A DNA stretch of 64,000 nucleotides from Dehalococcoidia bacterium (GTDB taxonomy: Bacteria; Chloroflexota; Dehalococcoidia; Lucifugimonadales; JAGWBF01): assembly GCA_021295955.1 (NCBI GenBank), contig JAGWBJ010000003.1, positions 1-64,000 of the forward strand, given 5' to 3'. The stretch's first letter is position 1; every line of letters starts with the position of its first letter. Positions 47,163-55,779 of this stretch are shown piece by piece. Position numbers and translations under genes: made by a program. Below the pieces are notes generated by a model, which saw nothing but the letters and a program-made list of their open reading frames with translations, ran no database searches and was not told where the DNA came from.

Positions 47163-48209
47163 ATGTCAACGCCCTCCCGCTCGAATGGGAACGGACCCGT
47201 CCGTCTGGGACTGCGGCTGCTGGCCTCCGTGGCGGGCGGAGCGATGCTTCTCCTGGCCATGGGCTGCTCCAGTGGTGAGGACCCGAAGTTAGCCTTCGTA
47301 TCAGACAGGGATGGAAATCCGGAGATATACACCGTAAACGTCGATGGGTCGGAACAGACGCGGCTCACGGTCAACAACGCCGTCGACAGCCGCCCCCTGT
47401 GGTCCCCCGACAGGAAGTGGGTGGCCTTCGTCTCCGAGGAGTCGGGCGACCCGGAGATAAACCGCCTTCAGGTGGGGCCCGATGAAGCCAAGCCCCAACG
47501 GCTGACACACAGCCCCGGGGACGACCACATGCACTGGTGGTCCCCCGACGGGTCCCGCATCGCCTTCATCTCCGACCGTTCGGGACAGCCCGAGGTGTAC
47601 GTAATCGGCGCCGACGGGTCCAAGACAGGCATCACCCGGATCACCTCGGGTGAGTTCGCCGAGCTGAGGCTGGATGGATGGTCCTCCGACGGCCGGTGGC
47701 TCGCCTTCGTCCCCAACACCAGTGAAGAGGGCCCCGGGATCATGATCCGCAACCCGGACGGCGTCAACCTGATGCGGCTCACCAGCTTCCAGGACTACGA
47801 TGCCCGGTGGTCCCCGGACAACCGCAAGATAGTCTACACGTCGGAGAGGGACGGCAACCAGGAGATCTACGTGATGAACTCCGACGGGTCGAGCCAGACG
47901 CGGCTGACCCACAACGACAGCCCGGACCACTCGCCCTCCTGGTCTCCCGACGGCCTGAAGATAGCCTTCGTGTCAGAGCGCGACGGCAACCAGGAGATCT
48001 ACGTGATGAAGGCCGACGGCGCCGGGGTCACGCGGTATACGGCCAACGATGCCGTCGACGAGTCGCCCGTGTGGTCACCCGACGGGAAGAAGCTCGCCTT
48101 CGTGTCCTACATCTACAACACGGGCGAGATATTCGTAATGAACATCGCGGACCGCAACCAGACTCGTCTCACCAACAACAACGCCAACGACACCGACCCG
48201 GTCTGGTAG
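47163..48209 (+). CDS. TolB-like PD40 beta-propeller lipoprotein
   Basis: Lipobox LLAMGCSS; repeated (A)FVSDRDGNxEIYVMNxDGS...WSPDG motifs; start may be 47106. Confidence 0.85.
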   Translation: MSTPSRSNGNGPVRLGLRLLASVAGGAMLLLAMGCSSGEDPKLAFVSDRDGNPEIYTVNVDGSEQTRLTVNNAVDSRPLWSPDRKWVAFVSEESGDPEINRLQVGPDEAKPQRLTHSPGDDHMHWWSPDGSRIAFISDRSGQPEVYVIGADGSKTGITRITSGEFAELRLDGWSSDGRWLAFVPNTSEEGPGIMIRNPDGVNLMRLTSFQDYDARWSPDNRKIVYTSERDGNQEIYVMNSDGSSQTRLTHNDSPDHSPSWSPDGLKIAFVSERDGNQEIYVMKADGAGVTRYTANDAVDESPVWSPDGKKLAFVSYIYNTGEIFVMNIADRNQTRLTNNNANDTDPVW

Positions 48210-48262
48210 CCGCCGTGGCGGGCCGGCTCCGGCGCCCCGTAACCGCCGGTTGCACCCGCGTC

Positions 48263-48568
48263 ATGGCCCGGGCCGTTGCGGCAGCGGTGCTCGTCTCAGT
48301 GTCCATAGCCTGCAATGGCTCCCTCCCCGGTCCCGAGGACACGATGACGGTCCGGGGTATGGTCGTGGAGGTACGGGCGAAGTCCATTACGGAGCTGGAG
48401 CTCCTGGCCATCATGGACCAGACGGGAGACCGGTGGGAGTTCTATGCCGACGGGTTCGCGGGCTTCACGCCGGCGCATCTCAGGGAGCATCAGGCCTTCG
48501 GCCAGCCGGTGACCGTAACCTACAGGGAGACCCGGGACGGGCTGCTGGTGGTGGGACTGGCGGACTGA
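48263..48568 (+). CDS. Small putative lipoprotein
   Basis: MARAVAAAVLVSVSIACNGS lipobox; contained in frame in ORF 47807..48568. Confidence 0.55.
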   Translation: MARAVAAAVLVSVSIACNGSLPGPEDTMTVRGMVVEVRAKSITELELLAIMDQTGDRWEFYADGFAGFTPAHLREHQAFGQPVTVTYRETRDGLLVVGLAD

Positions 48569-48575
48569 GCCCAGT

Positions 48576-49481
48576 CTACTGGAGCACCGCGGCGAGCCCC
48601 TCCTCGATCTCCTCGGCGGTGGCGAAGGCCTCGAACTTGGCGGACACCGCGCCGCCGCCGTCGACGACGAACGTCCATGGCTCGGTGGGCAAGCCCCACT
48701 CGTCCACCGACGGCACTGCCCGGGCCCTGCCGAGGTCTCCCTGGATCTCGTGGGGGTTGTCGAACACCTCCACGTGGATGAAGTTCGCCCGTCCCCGGTA
48801 CCGGTCCCTGACCTCCGACAGCACCTCCACCTGGGGACCGCATGTGGCCGTCTGGCAGTAGCCCGGTGTGGCAAATGAGACGACCAGGGGCATGCCCGAG
48901 GCCAGCGCCTCTCGTATAGTCATCCGGTACAGGTCCGGGTCGGGGACAGGCGCGGTGGTCAGGTGGTCCAGAGTCTCCACGTCCCGGCCCGTCTTGTTCA
49001 CCGAGGCGGGGGCCGGTGAGCCCACGGCGGGCGTGCTGCTTTTCTCTTTAACCTGGATGGTCGTCGTGACGTCGTCGGCGCCGCTCCCAGGCCCGTACAG
49101 GGACACCACCGCCCCAGGGAACCGGACCGTGGTGTTGGAGGCGCGGTCCTGTATGGCGAAGGCGAGGCGGTTTGTCCCCACTCCCAGGTCGGTGGATATC
49201 ACCGTGGCCGACAGCGCGGGGGACTCGGGCGACGAGGAGGAGGCCAACCGGGTCTCGTCGACGGATATGTCCATCCCCCATTGGCCCGCCCGGTCGAAGG
49301 CGACCTGGGCCGTGTACACGCCCAGATTGCCCAGTGGCCATGGCCGGAACCGGGCGACGGCGGTCGCGTCGGGCTCTGCCGGGTCCGGCCCCGAGCACGC
49401 CGCGAAGAGGACGGCGGTCAGCGCCGCAAGGACCGCGGTGGCCGCGGGTATGGTGGTGGACCTACTTGACGTGGGTTTCAT
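48576..49481 (-). CDS. Thioredoxin-like lipoprotein
   Basis: Lipobox LFAACSG; GMPLVVSFATPGYCQTATCGPQVEVLSEVRDRYRGRANFIHVEVFDNP; start trimmed to MKPTSS. Confidence 0.75.
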   Translation of the reverse strand: MKPTSSRSTTIPAATAVLAALTAVLFAACSGPDPAEPDATAVARFRPWPLGNLGVYTAQVAFDRAGQWGMDISVDETRLASSSSPESPALSATVISTDLGVGTNRLAFAIQDRASNTTVRFPGAVVSLYGPGSGADDVTTTIQVKEKSSTPAVGSPAPASVNKTGRDVETLDHLTTAPVPDPDLYRMTIREALASGMPLVVSFATPGYCQTATCGPQVEVLSEVRDRYRGRANFIHVEVFDNPHEIQGDLGRARAVPSVDEWGLPTEPWTFVVDGGGAVSAKFEAFATAEEIEEGLAAVLQ

Positions 49482-49617
49482 CGGAGGTCGTCTTTGTGAT
49501 GCCGTCCGGTCGGGGGGATGCGAACACCCTATTATAGTCCAAAGCCATAGCCCGAACATCAACCCGGAGGCGGCGGAAGGGAAGTTCAAGAGTACCTACT
49601 CCCTGCCCGTCCGGCTG

Positions 49618-49690
49618 CCGTCATTCCCGCGCACTGGGGGGAATCCCCATCTGGGCAATACTGGACTCCCGCGAACGCGGGAGAGGAGGG
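49618..49690. repeat. Dispersed repeat, degenerate (cgtcattcccgcg...cccgcgaacgcgggag)
   Basis: Shares CCCGCGAACGCG(G/C)GAG with 13749-13764. Confidence 0.45.
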
Positions 49691-49869
49691 GTCAGGAAGT
49701 TGAGTCTACACCTGCCTCGGTGGCTAGGCGACCGGGTTGCCCATGAGGAATGACCCGGTTCCGGACATGAAGTATAATCTCCGTACGTACCAAGACGAGG
49801 CCGGCAACAGTGACCGGCTCCGCGGAACGGACCCGAGGGGCGGTCCACTCAGGTGACAGGAGGACTTCG

Positions 49870-50784
49870 ATGAGACGGCTCACCAAGGACAAGCATATCT
49901 ACGACCTGGACCCCGACGCGCCGCCGGCCATAACCATCGAGTCCGGCGAGGAGCTGATAGTGGAGACCTGGGACGTGTTCCAGGGCCTCCAGGACTCGGA
50001 GTCCATCCACCAGAGATTCGAGCTGGGACCCGACCCGTCGGCCCTTCCCATACCGGCTACGGGCCCTATCTACGTGCGGGACGCCATGCCCGGCGATGCG
50101 CTGAAGATCGACTTCATACGCATCACACCCATTGATCACGCCATCCAGCGGCAGAGGCCGGGCAGCGGTTACCTGGACGAGGATTTCCGGGACATACACG
50201 TGACCCTCATGCCCATCGAAGGCGACCACCTGGTGTTCCCCGGCGGCATCCGGATACCCCTTAGCCCGGACATGGGGATGGTGGCCACCACCCCCACCTA
50301 CGTGCTGCACCCCTCGGGGCGCATCGGCCCCCATGGCGGGGACATAGACTTGCACGACCTGGGTGAGGGGACGACCCTCCATCTTCCGGTATTCGTGCCG
50401 GGAGGCCTGCTGGTAATGGGCGATGGCCACGCGGCTGCGGGCGAGGCCACCATGGCCGGGACAGCGGCGGAGGCGCAGCTGGAGGTACACATTCGAGTTA
50501 CCCTGGAGAAGGGGCGTAACCTGAAGTCCCCACGGGCGTTGACGCGGAGCGACTTCGTCATCCTGGGCCACGACAAGAACGACGGAGACCTGACCGAGTG
50601 CCTGACCCGTGCCGTGAGGGAGATGCTGGACGTACTGGTGGGCGAGAAGGGCATGGAGCCCAACGACGCCTACGCCCTGCTGAGCGTGGCTGGGGCCGTG
50701 GTCGGTCCGGCGTCGAACCGCCGGCTGTACATGAGCTCTCCCAAGGTTACCCTCGACCGCCAGGTCTACGAGCAGCTTGGATAG
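49870..50784 (+). CDS. Acetamidase/formamidase family protein
   Basis: GDALKIDFIRITP, GGDIDLHDLGEGTTLHLPVFVPGGLLVMGDGHAAAGEATMAGTAAE; AGGAGG RBS; TATAAT at 49773-49778. Confidence 0.9.
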   Translation: MRRLTKDKHIYDLDPDAPPAITIESGEELIVETWDVFQGLQDSESIHQRFELGPDPSALPIPATGPIYVRDAMPGDALKIDFIRITPIDHAIQRQRPGSGYLDEDFRDIHVTLMPIEGDHLVFPGGIRIPLSPDMGMVATTPTYVLHPSGRIGPHGGDIDLHDLGEGTTLHLPVFVPGGLLVMGDGHAAAGEATMAGTAAEAQLEVHIRVTLEKGRNLKSPRALTRSDFVILGHDKNDGDLTECLTRAVREMLDVLVGEKGMEPNDAYALLSVAGAVVGPASNRRLYMSSPKVTLDRQVYEQLG

Positions 50785-50845
50785 CCGGAGGAGAGTTGGG
50801 CGGCGGGGTCGGCGGCATTAGCAACGAGAAAAAGGAGAGTGCATC

Positions 50846-51235
50846 ATGGCGCAAAAGACGGTGATCAGGCCGCCCGGGTTGCCCGATTCGGGCAGTCCTC
50901 TTTCCCGGGCCATTCGGGCGGGGGACTTCGTGTTCGTCTCGGGCACGCCGGCCAGCCCCAACCCGGCAACGGGCGAGCTCGACCCGGACATCCGGGCCCA
51001 GGTGCGGAGCTGTCTGGAGACCATCGATACCATCCTGCAAGAGGCCGGTACGTCCCTGAGCAACGTGGTCGCCGTCACGTCGTACCTCACCGACGCCGGC
51101 TATTTCGCCGCCTATAACGAGGAGTACCGCAGGTTCTTTCCCAGCGACTACCCGTCGCGTACGACCGTCAAGGCGGAGCTGATGAGGCCCGAGATGTTGG
51201 TGGAGATCACCGTCACGGCCGTCGTGCCGTCCTAG
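50846..51235 (+). CDS. RidA family protein
   Basis: PLSRAIRAGDFVFVSGTPASPNPATGELDPDIRAQVRSCLETIDTILQEAGTSLSNVVAVTSYLTD...PSRTTVKAELMRPEMLVEITVTAV. Confidence 0.93.
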   Translation: MAQKTVIRPPGLPDSGSPLSRAIRAGDFVFVSGTPASPNPATGELDPDIRAQVRSCLETIDTILQEAGTSLSNVVAVTSYLTDAGYFAAYNEEYRRFFPSDYPSRTTVKAELMRPEMLVEITVTAVVPS

Positions 51236-51242
51236 AAGCTGG

Positions 51243-51314
51243 TCGGGGCGGGCAGGTTCGAACTGCCGACCTCCTGGTCCCAAACCAGGCGCGCTACCAC
51301 TGCGCCACGCCCCG
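51243..51314 (-). tRNA. tRNA-Pro (anticodon TGG)
   Basis: rc: CGGGGCGTGGCGCAGTGGTAGCGCGCCTGGTTTGGGACCAGGAGGTCGGCAGTTCGAACCTGCCCGCCCCGA. Confidence 0.95.
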
Positions 51315-51489
51315 AGAGGCATCTATGTTGCGGGAGGTGTGGTGCCCTTGCGGAAACCGTAACACGGCTGTCCGAAGACCCAGTATAGATGATACATCGG
51401 GGAGGGCTACCAGGCAATCGGGTTTCCACGTTCCCGAGGCCGTGCCTGACGTCCCTGGATGTCACTGCCATGAAGATAGCGGTCTCCCG

Positions 51490-51523
51490 CCCGTCATTCG
51501 GCCACCGAGCCGGAATCCAGGGA
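51490..51523. repeat. Dispersed repeat fragment, inverted relative to 13741
   Basis: rc TCCCTGGATTCCGGCTCGGTGGCCGAATGACGGG. Confidence 0.5.
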
Positions 51524-51738
51524 CGAGACCTCCGTCGGATGCGTAGATGGCTGGACCAGTCGATCTCACCGTTTGGATGGGTTGCTCCCTTCCTCTGGAT
51601 GACCTGACGGGGGCGGATGACCCAACAGGGGAGCCGAATAGCCTGGCTCAGGCTTCCGCCGCATAGCGCCACAGTAGTCAGGTAGGCTATAATGGTTCAT
51701 ATTCCCACTACTGCCGGGACGGGGAGTGTGCAAGCATC

Positions 51739-52386
51739 ATGCTGAGATTCGCCGAAGAAATCATCCTGCTCCTGCTCAACGACGATGACGGGAGGTTCGC
51801 CCACGTGCCGAGCTGGTCCTTCGACTACGCCCTGGCCGGCGGCGTGCTGATGGACCTGGCCCTGGAGAACCGCATCGACACCGACCTGGAGAACCTGGTC
51901 CTGCTGGACGCCACGCCCGTGGGCGACAGTCTGCTCGACCCCACACTGGCCGATATAGAGGCGGGAGAGAAGCACAACGCCCGTTACTGGGTAGAGCGTA
52001 CGGCGAACCGGGCCCAGGAGATCCGCGAGGAGGCCCTCTCCAGACTGGTAGCCCATGGCATCCTGGAGTGCCGGGACGACCGTTTCCTGTGGGTGTTCCG
52101 GTCCAGGCGCTACCCGGCGGTCCAGGGTGAGGTGGAGCGCGAGGTGAAGCTGCGCATCATGGGGGTGCTGTTCAGCGACGATATCCCGTACCCGCGTGAC
52201 GTGGTGATCATCTGCCTTGCCGACGCGTGCGGCATCTTCGAAGGACTGTTGTCCAGGCAAGAACGGGCCAGTGCCTCCGCCCGCATCGAGCAGGTGCGCA
52301 GGCTGGACCTCATCGGTCAAGCAATGTCCCAGGCGATCCGAGACATAGAACTGTCGGTGGCAGCCTCTATACAACCGCATATGTAA
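51739..52386 (+). CDS. GPP34 (GOLPH3/VPS74-like) family protein
   Basis: LRFAEEIILLLLNDDDGRFAHVPSWSFDYALAGGVLMDLALENRIDTDLENLVLLDATPVGDSLLDPTLADI...; TATAAT at 51688. Confidence 0.85.
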   Translation: MLRFAEEIILLLLNDDDGRFAHVPSWSFDYALAGGVLMDLALENRIDTDLENLVLLDATPVGDSLLDPTLADIEAGEKHNARYWVERTANRAQEIREEALSRLVAHGILECRDDRFLWVFRSRRYPAVQGEVEREVKLRIMGVLFSDDIPYPRDVVIICLADACGIFEGLLSRQERASASARIEQVRRLDLIGQAMSQAIRDIELSVAASIQPHM

Positions 52387-52589
52387 TGACCCGCGGCTTG
52401 ATGCCAGGCCTTTTGAAGCAAGAGGTGTTGGCGCCCATCCCGTCGTAAGGGCGCCGGCTTGGCCATTGGCCGCAGTGTCCGAATGACCCCATACTTGTCT
52501 GGCTCACGCCATTCGGATTCTCTGCTCCGGATTCTTTCTTGGACCAGGGGAGTGAGGTGAGGCGGCAAAGGCCCGCTAGCACAAGCCGT

Positions 52590-53042
52590 AGCCGGCAGGG
52601 TCATGGTGAACTCTGTGTACTCTCCGTAGACGGTGTCCACCGACAGATCGCCTCCCAACCGCCGGGCCACGTCGGCGGCGATGGGCAGGCCCAGTCCGGC
52701 CCCCACCGCGCCGTCCCGAGTGGAGAAGAAGGGGTTGAATATGTGGCCAACGACGTCATCGGCGATTCCGGGATCGTTGTCCCGGACCCGTATCTTGGCG
52801 GTGTCGTCGACCAGGCGGGTCGAAACGGACAGGGTCGGCTCGTAGGCGTCGCCCACGGCTTCCCATTTCTGCCGCATAGCGTGGCAGGCATTCGACACCA
52901 GGTTCAGGACCGCTTCTCCGAAGTCGTGCTTCACCAGCAGCACCTCACCCAACGATGAGTCCAGGTCAAACACCGGTCTCACGGAGAGGTCCTGCCAATC
53001 GGCGTTGAAGGTGTTGCATCCCGCCTGAACGGCATCCCGCAT
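52590..53042 (-). pseudogene. Remnant of a sensor histidine kinase (HATPase_c domain only)
   Basis: EAVLNLVSNACHAM...IRVRDNDPGIADDVVGHIFNPFFSTRDGAVGAGLGLPIAADVARRLGGDLSVDTVYGEYTEFTMTLP; no dimerisation or sensor region; the rest of ORF 52317..53042 is unrelated. Confidence 0.65.
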
Positions 53043-53106
53043 GCTTGCCCGATGACAAGGCCGCCATCGGCCGGGAGGAATACCTTGGTCGTATCGTGGA
53101 CCGGGG

Positions 53107-54171
53107 TCAGTCCAATATCGGGACAGTCGCCGCTCGAGTGGTGGACCAGGTGGGGAGCCACGCCGAGTGCCTCCCGTCGCCGCCCGCGACCACTATCAGT
53201 ATGTTCCGGGGTGAGGACACGGGAGGGACCATGTAGGCGTCGTCGTGCTCGTTGACCCAGGTGGGCCAGGTGCGGCTGGACCAGTAGCCCCGGCCCCGGA
53301 GACGGCCAACCGGTATCCGGGCGTTCTCCATCACGTAGGCCTTGACGTCGTCCTTGCTGAACCCGTCCTCGTACATCTCCTGGGCGTGCTCGGGCCCGAT
53401 GACCAGGAGCATGTGAGTCTCGCGGCCAATGACGTAGTGGCCCATGTTGCCGGGACTCACCAGGGAGCTGCATATGGTGTCCAGGACGTCCCGGCCCGAT
53501 GTAACGGTCATGTCGCTGATCTGGTGGAATCCCGTGACGCCGACGACGGTGACGGTGCTGGTCCCCGCGGGGTAGCCCCGCTCCACGGGCAGGGAGGCCC
53601 ACGGGCTGCGGCCCTCGTTCTCGGCGATGCACATGGTGTACTTGCCGGGATGACCCAGGGTCGACTTGTCCGTCACTCCCGGTATCGCGTCCCCTATGTT
53701 GCGCATGACGAGGCGGAGGGCCCTGCCTATGGTAGCGTTGGCCCGGTAGCCGTGGCCGAAGACCCCAGTGTCGGAGTTGACCTGCAGCCGGGTGGCTGCC
53801 TGGCCGTTGACGATCACCAGCGGGGCCGCGCCTCCGGTGGTGGACTGGATGCCGCCGACGTTGAACCCCTCGGTGCAGACGCCCTGCACGGCTGCCAGGA
53901 CCACCGGGAAGTAGCTGGGGTCACATCCCGCCATGACGGCGTTGATGGCGACCTTCTCGACGGTGGCGGTGCCATCGCCGGGAGGGAAGCGCCCCAGGAC
54001 CTCCGACGGGTCTCGCTCGGAGCCTCGGAGCATCTCGAGGACGCGGTCCTCTGAGGGGGGCACGATGGGCAAACCGTCGGTCCAGCCGCGCTGGTAGTAC
54101 AGGTCGTTTATGGCTTCCGTGGAGGCCGATACCTGGAGCCGCCGCGACCTCAGCTGTGGGTTGGACGACAT
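53107..54171 (-). CDS. Conserved protein of unknown function, translationally coupled to the UGSC selenoprotein
   Basis: INDLYYQRGWTDGLPIVPPSEDRVLEML...; start overlaps the selenoprotein stop by 1 nt (TGATG). Confidence 0.75.
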   Translation of the reverse strand: MSSNPQLRSRRLQVSASTEAINDLYYQRGWTDGLPIVPPSEDRVLEMLRGSERDPSEVLGRFPPGDGTATVEKVAINAVMAGCDPSYFPVVLAAVQGVCTEGFNVGGIQSTTGGAAPLVIVNGQAATRLQVNSDTGVFGHGYRANATIGRALRLVMRNIGDAIPGVTDKSTLGHPGKYTMCIAENEGRSPWASLPVERGYPAGTSTVTVVGVTGFHQISDMTVTSGRDVLDTICSSLVSPGNMGHYVIGRETHMLLVIGPEHAQEMYEDGFSKDDVKAYVMENARIPVGRLRGRGYWSSRTWPTWVNEHDDAYMVPPVSSPRNILIVVAGGDGRHSAWLPTWSTTRAATVPILD

Positions 54172-54719
54172 CAGGAGGAGGGTCCGCCGGTGAGGGACCG
54201 GACGATGTCTGGCAGGGCTCCCAGCGCCATCTCCGCGATGTCGTCCGGTTTCTTGCTGGCTATGGGGTGGCCTATCACCACAACGGGATGGGCCGGCATC
54301 CCCAGGGTCTCACCCCTGAGCCGGGCCAGGCGGGTGAAGGCGCTGGTAATCACCGTTGCCGCGGGAACGCCCCTCTTCTCGGTCTCTATTCCGTCGTGGA
54401 GACCCCACGACGTGCAGGACCCTCAATCGGCCACCGCGTGGACCACCGCGTCGCACGGGGCGGAGACCTCGTCGATCAGGTCGGGCGGGGCCGGGGTGTT
54501 GGCGTTAGCCTTGCGGCGGTACACGACCTGGGAGACGCCGTACCGGTCTCGTAAGAGGGCTTCGATGTTTTCGAGGAACACGTCGGAGTTGTGCTTGGTG
54601 TTGTCCACCAGCCCGATGGTGGTCCCCTGCAGCGAGGCCAGCCGGGCCGCCAGGGCGTGCTCCTCGGGTACGTCCTCGGCGGATGGGTCCAGCAGGGTCA
54701 CCGTTTCGCTCGCCGTCAT
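54171..54719 (-). CDS. UGSC family selenoprotein (182 aa including Sec at in-frame TGA 54423-54425)
   Basis: MTASETVTLLDPSAEDVPEEHALAARLASLQGTTIGLVDNTKHNSDVFLENIEALLRDRYGVSQVVYRRKANANTPAPPDLIDEVSAPCDAVVHAVAD-U-GSCTSWGLHDGIETEKRGVPAATVITSAFTRLARLRGETLGMPAHPVVVIGHPIASKKPDDIAEMALGALPDIVRSLTGGPSS; AAGGAGG RBS. Confidence 0.9.
54392..54425 (-). promoter_or_regulatory. Bacterial SECIS-like element immediately downstream of the Sec UGA
   Basis: UGA-GGGUCCUGCA-CGUCGUGG-GGUCU-CCACGACG: 8-bp perfect stem, 5-nt GGUCU loop, 10 nt after UGA. Confidence 0.85.
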
Positions 54720-54782
54720 GACCGGGCCTCCTTGTAATCTGGGGAGTCTGGCGGACTCTGGGCCGCCGAAGCGGTTGGGCCG

Positions 54783-54811
54783 ATTATAGCGTCTTCGAAG
54801 GGCGTGGGCAA
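54783..54811 (-). promoter_or_regulatory. Sigma70-type promoter of the selenoprotein operon
   Basis: rc: TTGCCC-17 nt-TATAAT. Confidence 0.65.
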
Positions 54812-54828
54812 AGGCCGGCCTGCAGGTC

Positions 54829-55779
54829 TTAGGCCTCCAGCGCCCGCCGCTTCTCGTCGTCCCTTGCCCGGCAGGCGGCGGACCTGCGTAGAACATCCTT
54901 GGCCCACTCGTCCACGGGCACGTCGATCATCCTGCCGGCGAAAGGCACCGCTGCCGTGCCTGCCGCCACGGCCTGGGCGAACACCTCCCTGACCTGGGCA
55001 TAGTACTCCACCAGCTCCGGGGCGGGCGTCATGGCCGCGTTGACCGGCTCCACCCACGAGGAGTCGCGGCACAGCACACCCTTGAACCCCATGTTCCTGC
55101 CGTCCGTGGCCAGCTTGAAGACCTCATCCCGGCCGGGGTCCGTTGCGACCAGATCCAGGGGACGGGCGATGCCCACCGGCTGGACTCCGGCGTGGGTGGC
55201 TTCTATGATCATTCGACCCCTGGCGAACTCCAGCGGGTCATGGCTGGTGGAGGGCCAGACCCCTATGTCCGCGCAGAAGTCCGTCTCTCCCAGGCCGACC
55301 TGGGTCACCCGCGGGTCCGAGCTGACGATCTCCCGAACGTTCCACACCCCCAGGGCCGATCCCAGGAGCACTATGATCTCCAGGGCGCCCTCCCTGATGC
55401 CCCGGCGTCCCTCCATCTCCCGCAGGCCCCGGGCGGCGGCTGCCACGTCCCGCGCCGTCCTGACCTTGGGCAGCACTATGCCCGAGACGCCCTCCCATAT
55501 GCCCGCCTCCAGGTCCGCGTGGAGGAAGGGGGGGTTGACCCGCAGGAACACCTCCGAGGCGGCTGCGGCCGCCCTGGGAATGGCCTCGCGAACGGCGGCC
55601 CGGGCCTCGGCCTTCCGGGACTCCGGCACCCCGTCCTCCAGGTCCAGGGTCACCGCGTCCGGATGACTGTCCCAGGCGCCCTTGGCCGGCGCCAGGAACG
55701 CCTGGCCCCCTCCATCGGTCAGGGGTACGATCAGGTTGGAGCGGCGGACGAAGTCCAGGGTGTATTCCGGACGTGGCAT
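54829..55779 (-). CDS. HpcH/HpaI (CitE-like) CoA ester lyase
   Basis: MPRPEYTLDFVRRSNLIVPLTDG...DAVTLDLEDGVPESRKAEAR, FLRVNPPF, VGLGETDFCADIGVWP. Confidence 0.9.
   Translation of the reverse strand: MPRPEYTLDFVRRSNLIVPLTDGGGQAFLAPAKGAWDSHPDAVTLDLEDGVPESRKAEARAAVREAIPRAAAAASEVFLRVNPPFLHADLEAGIWEGVSGIVLPKVRTARDVAAAARGLREMEGRRGIREGALEIIVLLGSALGVWNVREIVSSDPRVTQVGLGETDFCADIGVWPSTSHDPLEFARGRMIIEATHAGVQPVGIARPLDLVATDPGRDEVFKLATDGRNMGFKGVLCRDSSWVEPVNAAMTPAPELVEYYAQVREVFAQAVAAGTAAVPFAGRMIDVPVDEWAKDVLRRSAACRARDDEKRRALEA

Noticed and set aside
52317-52589. C-terminal part of ORF 52317..53042
   Set aside because: No kinase similarity; read-through antisense to the 3' end of GPP34
54171-54353. 60-aa ORF MITSAFTRL... 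as a separate gene
   Set aside because: It is the C-terminal part of the UGSC selenoprotein; the Met is internal
54423-54425. Simple nonsense mutation (pseudogene) interpretation
   Set aside because: The frame remains open and family-like after the UGA, U aligns with the Cys/Sec of the UGSC motif, and a SECIS hairpin follows; still needs the Sec machinery to be found elsewhere in the genome
54423-54896. 157-aa ORF as a complete protein ending in VAD
   Set aside because: Extended at the N-terminus beyond the RBS-supported Met at 54719 and truncated at the Sec UGA
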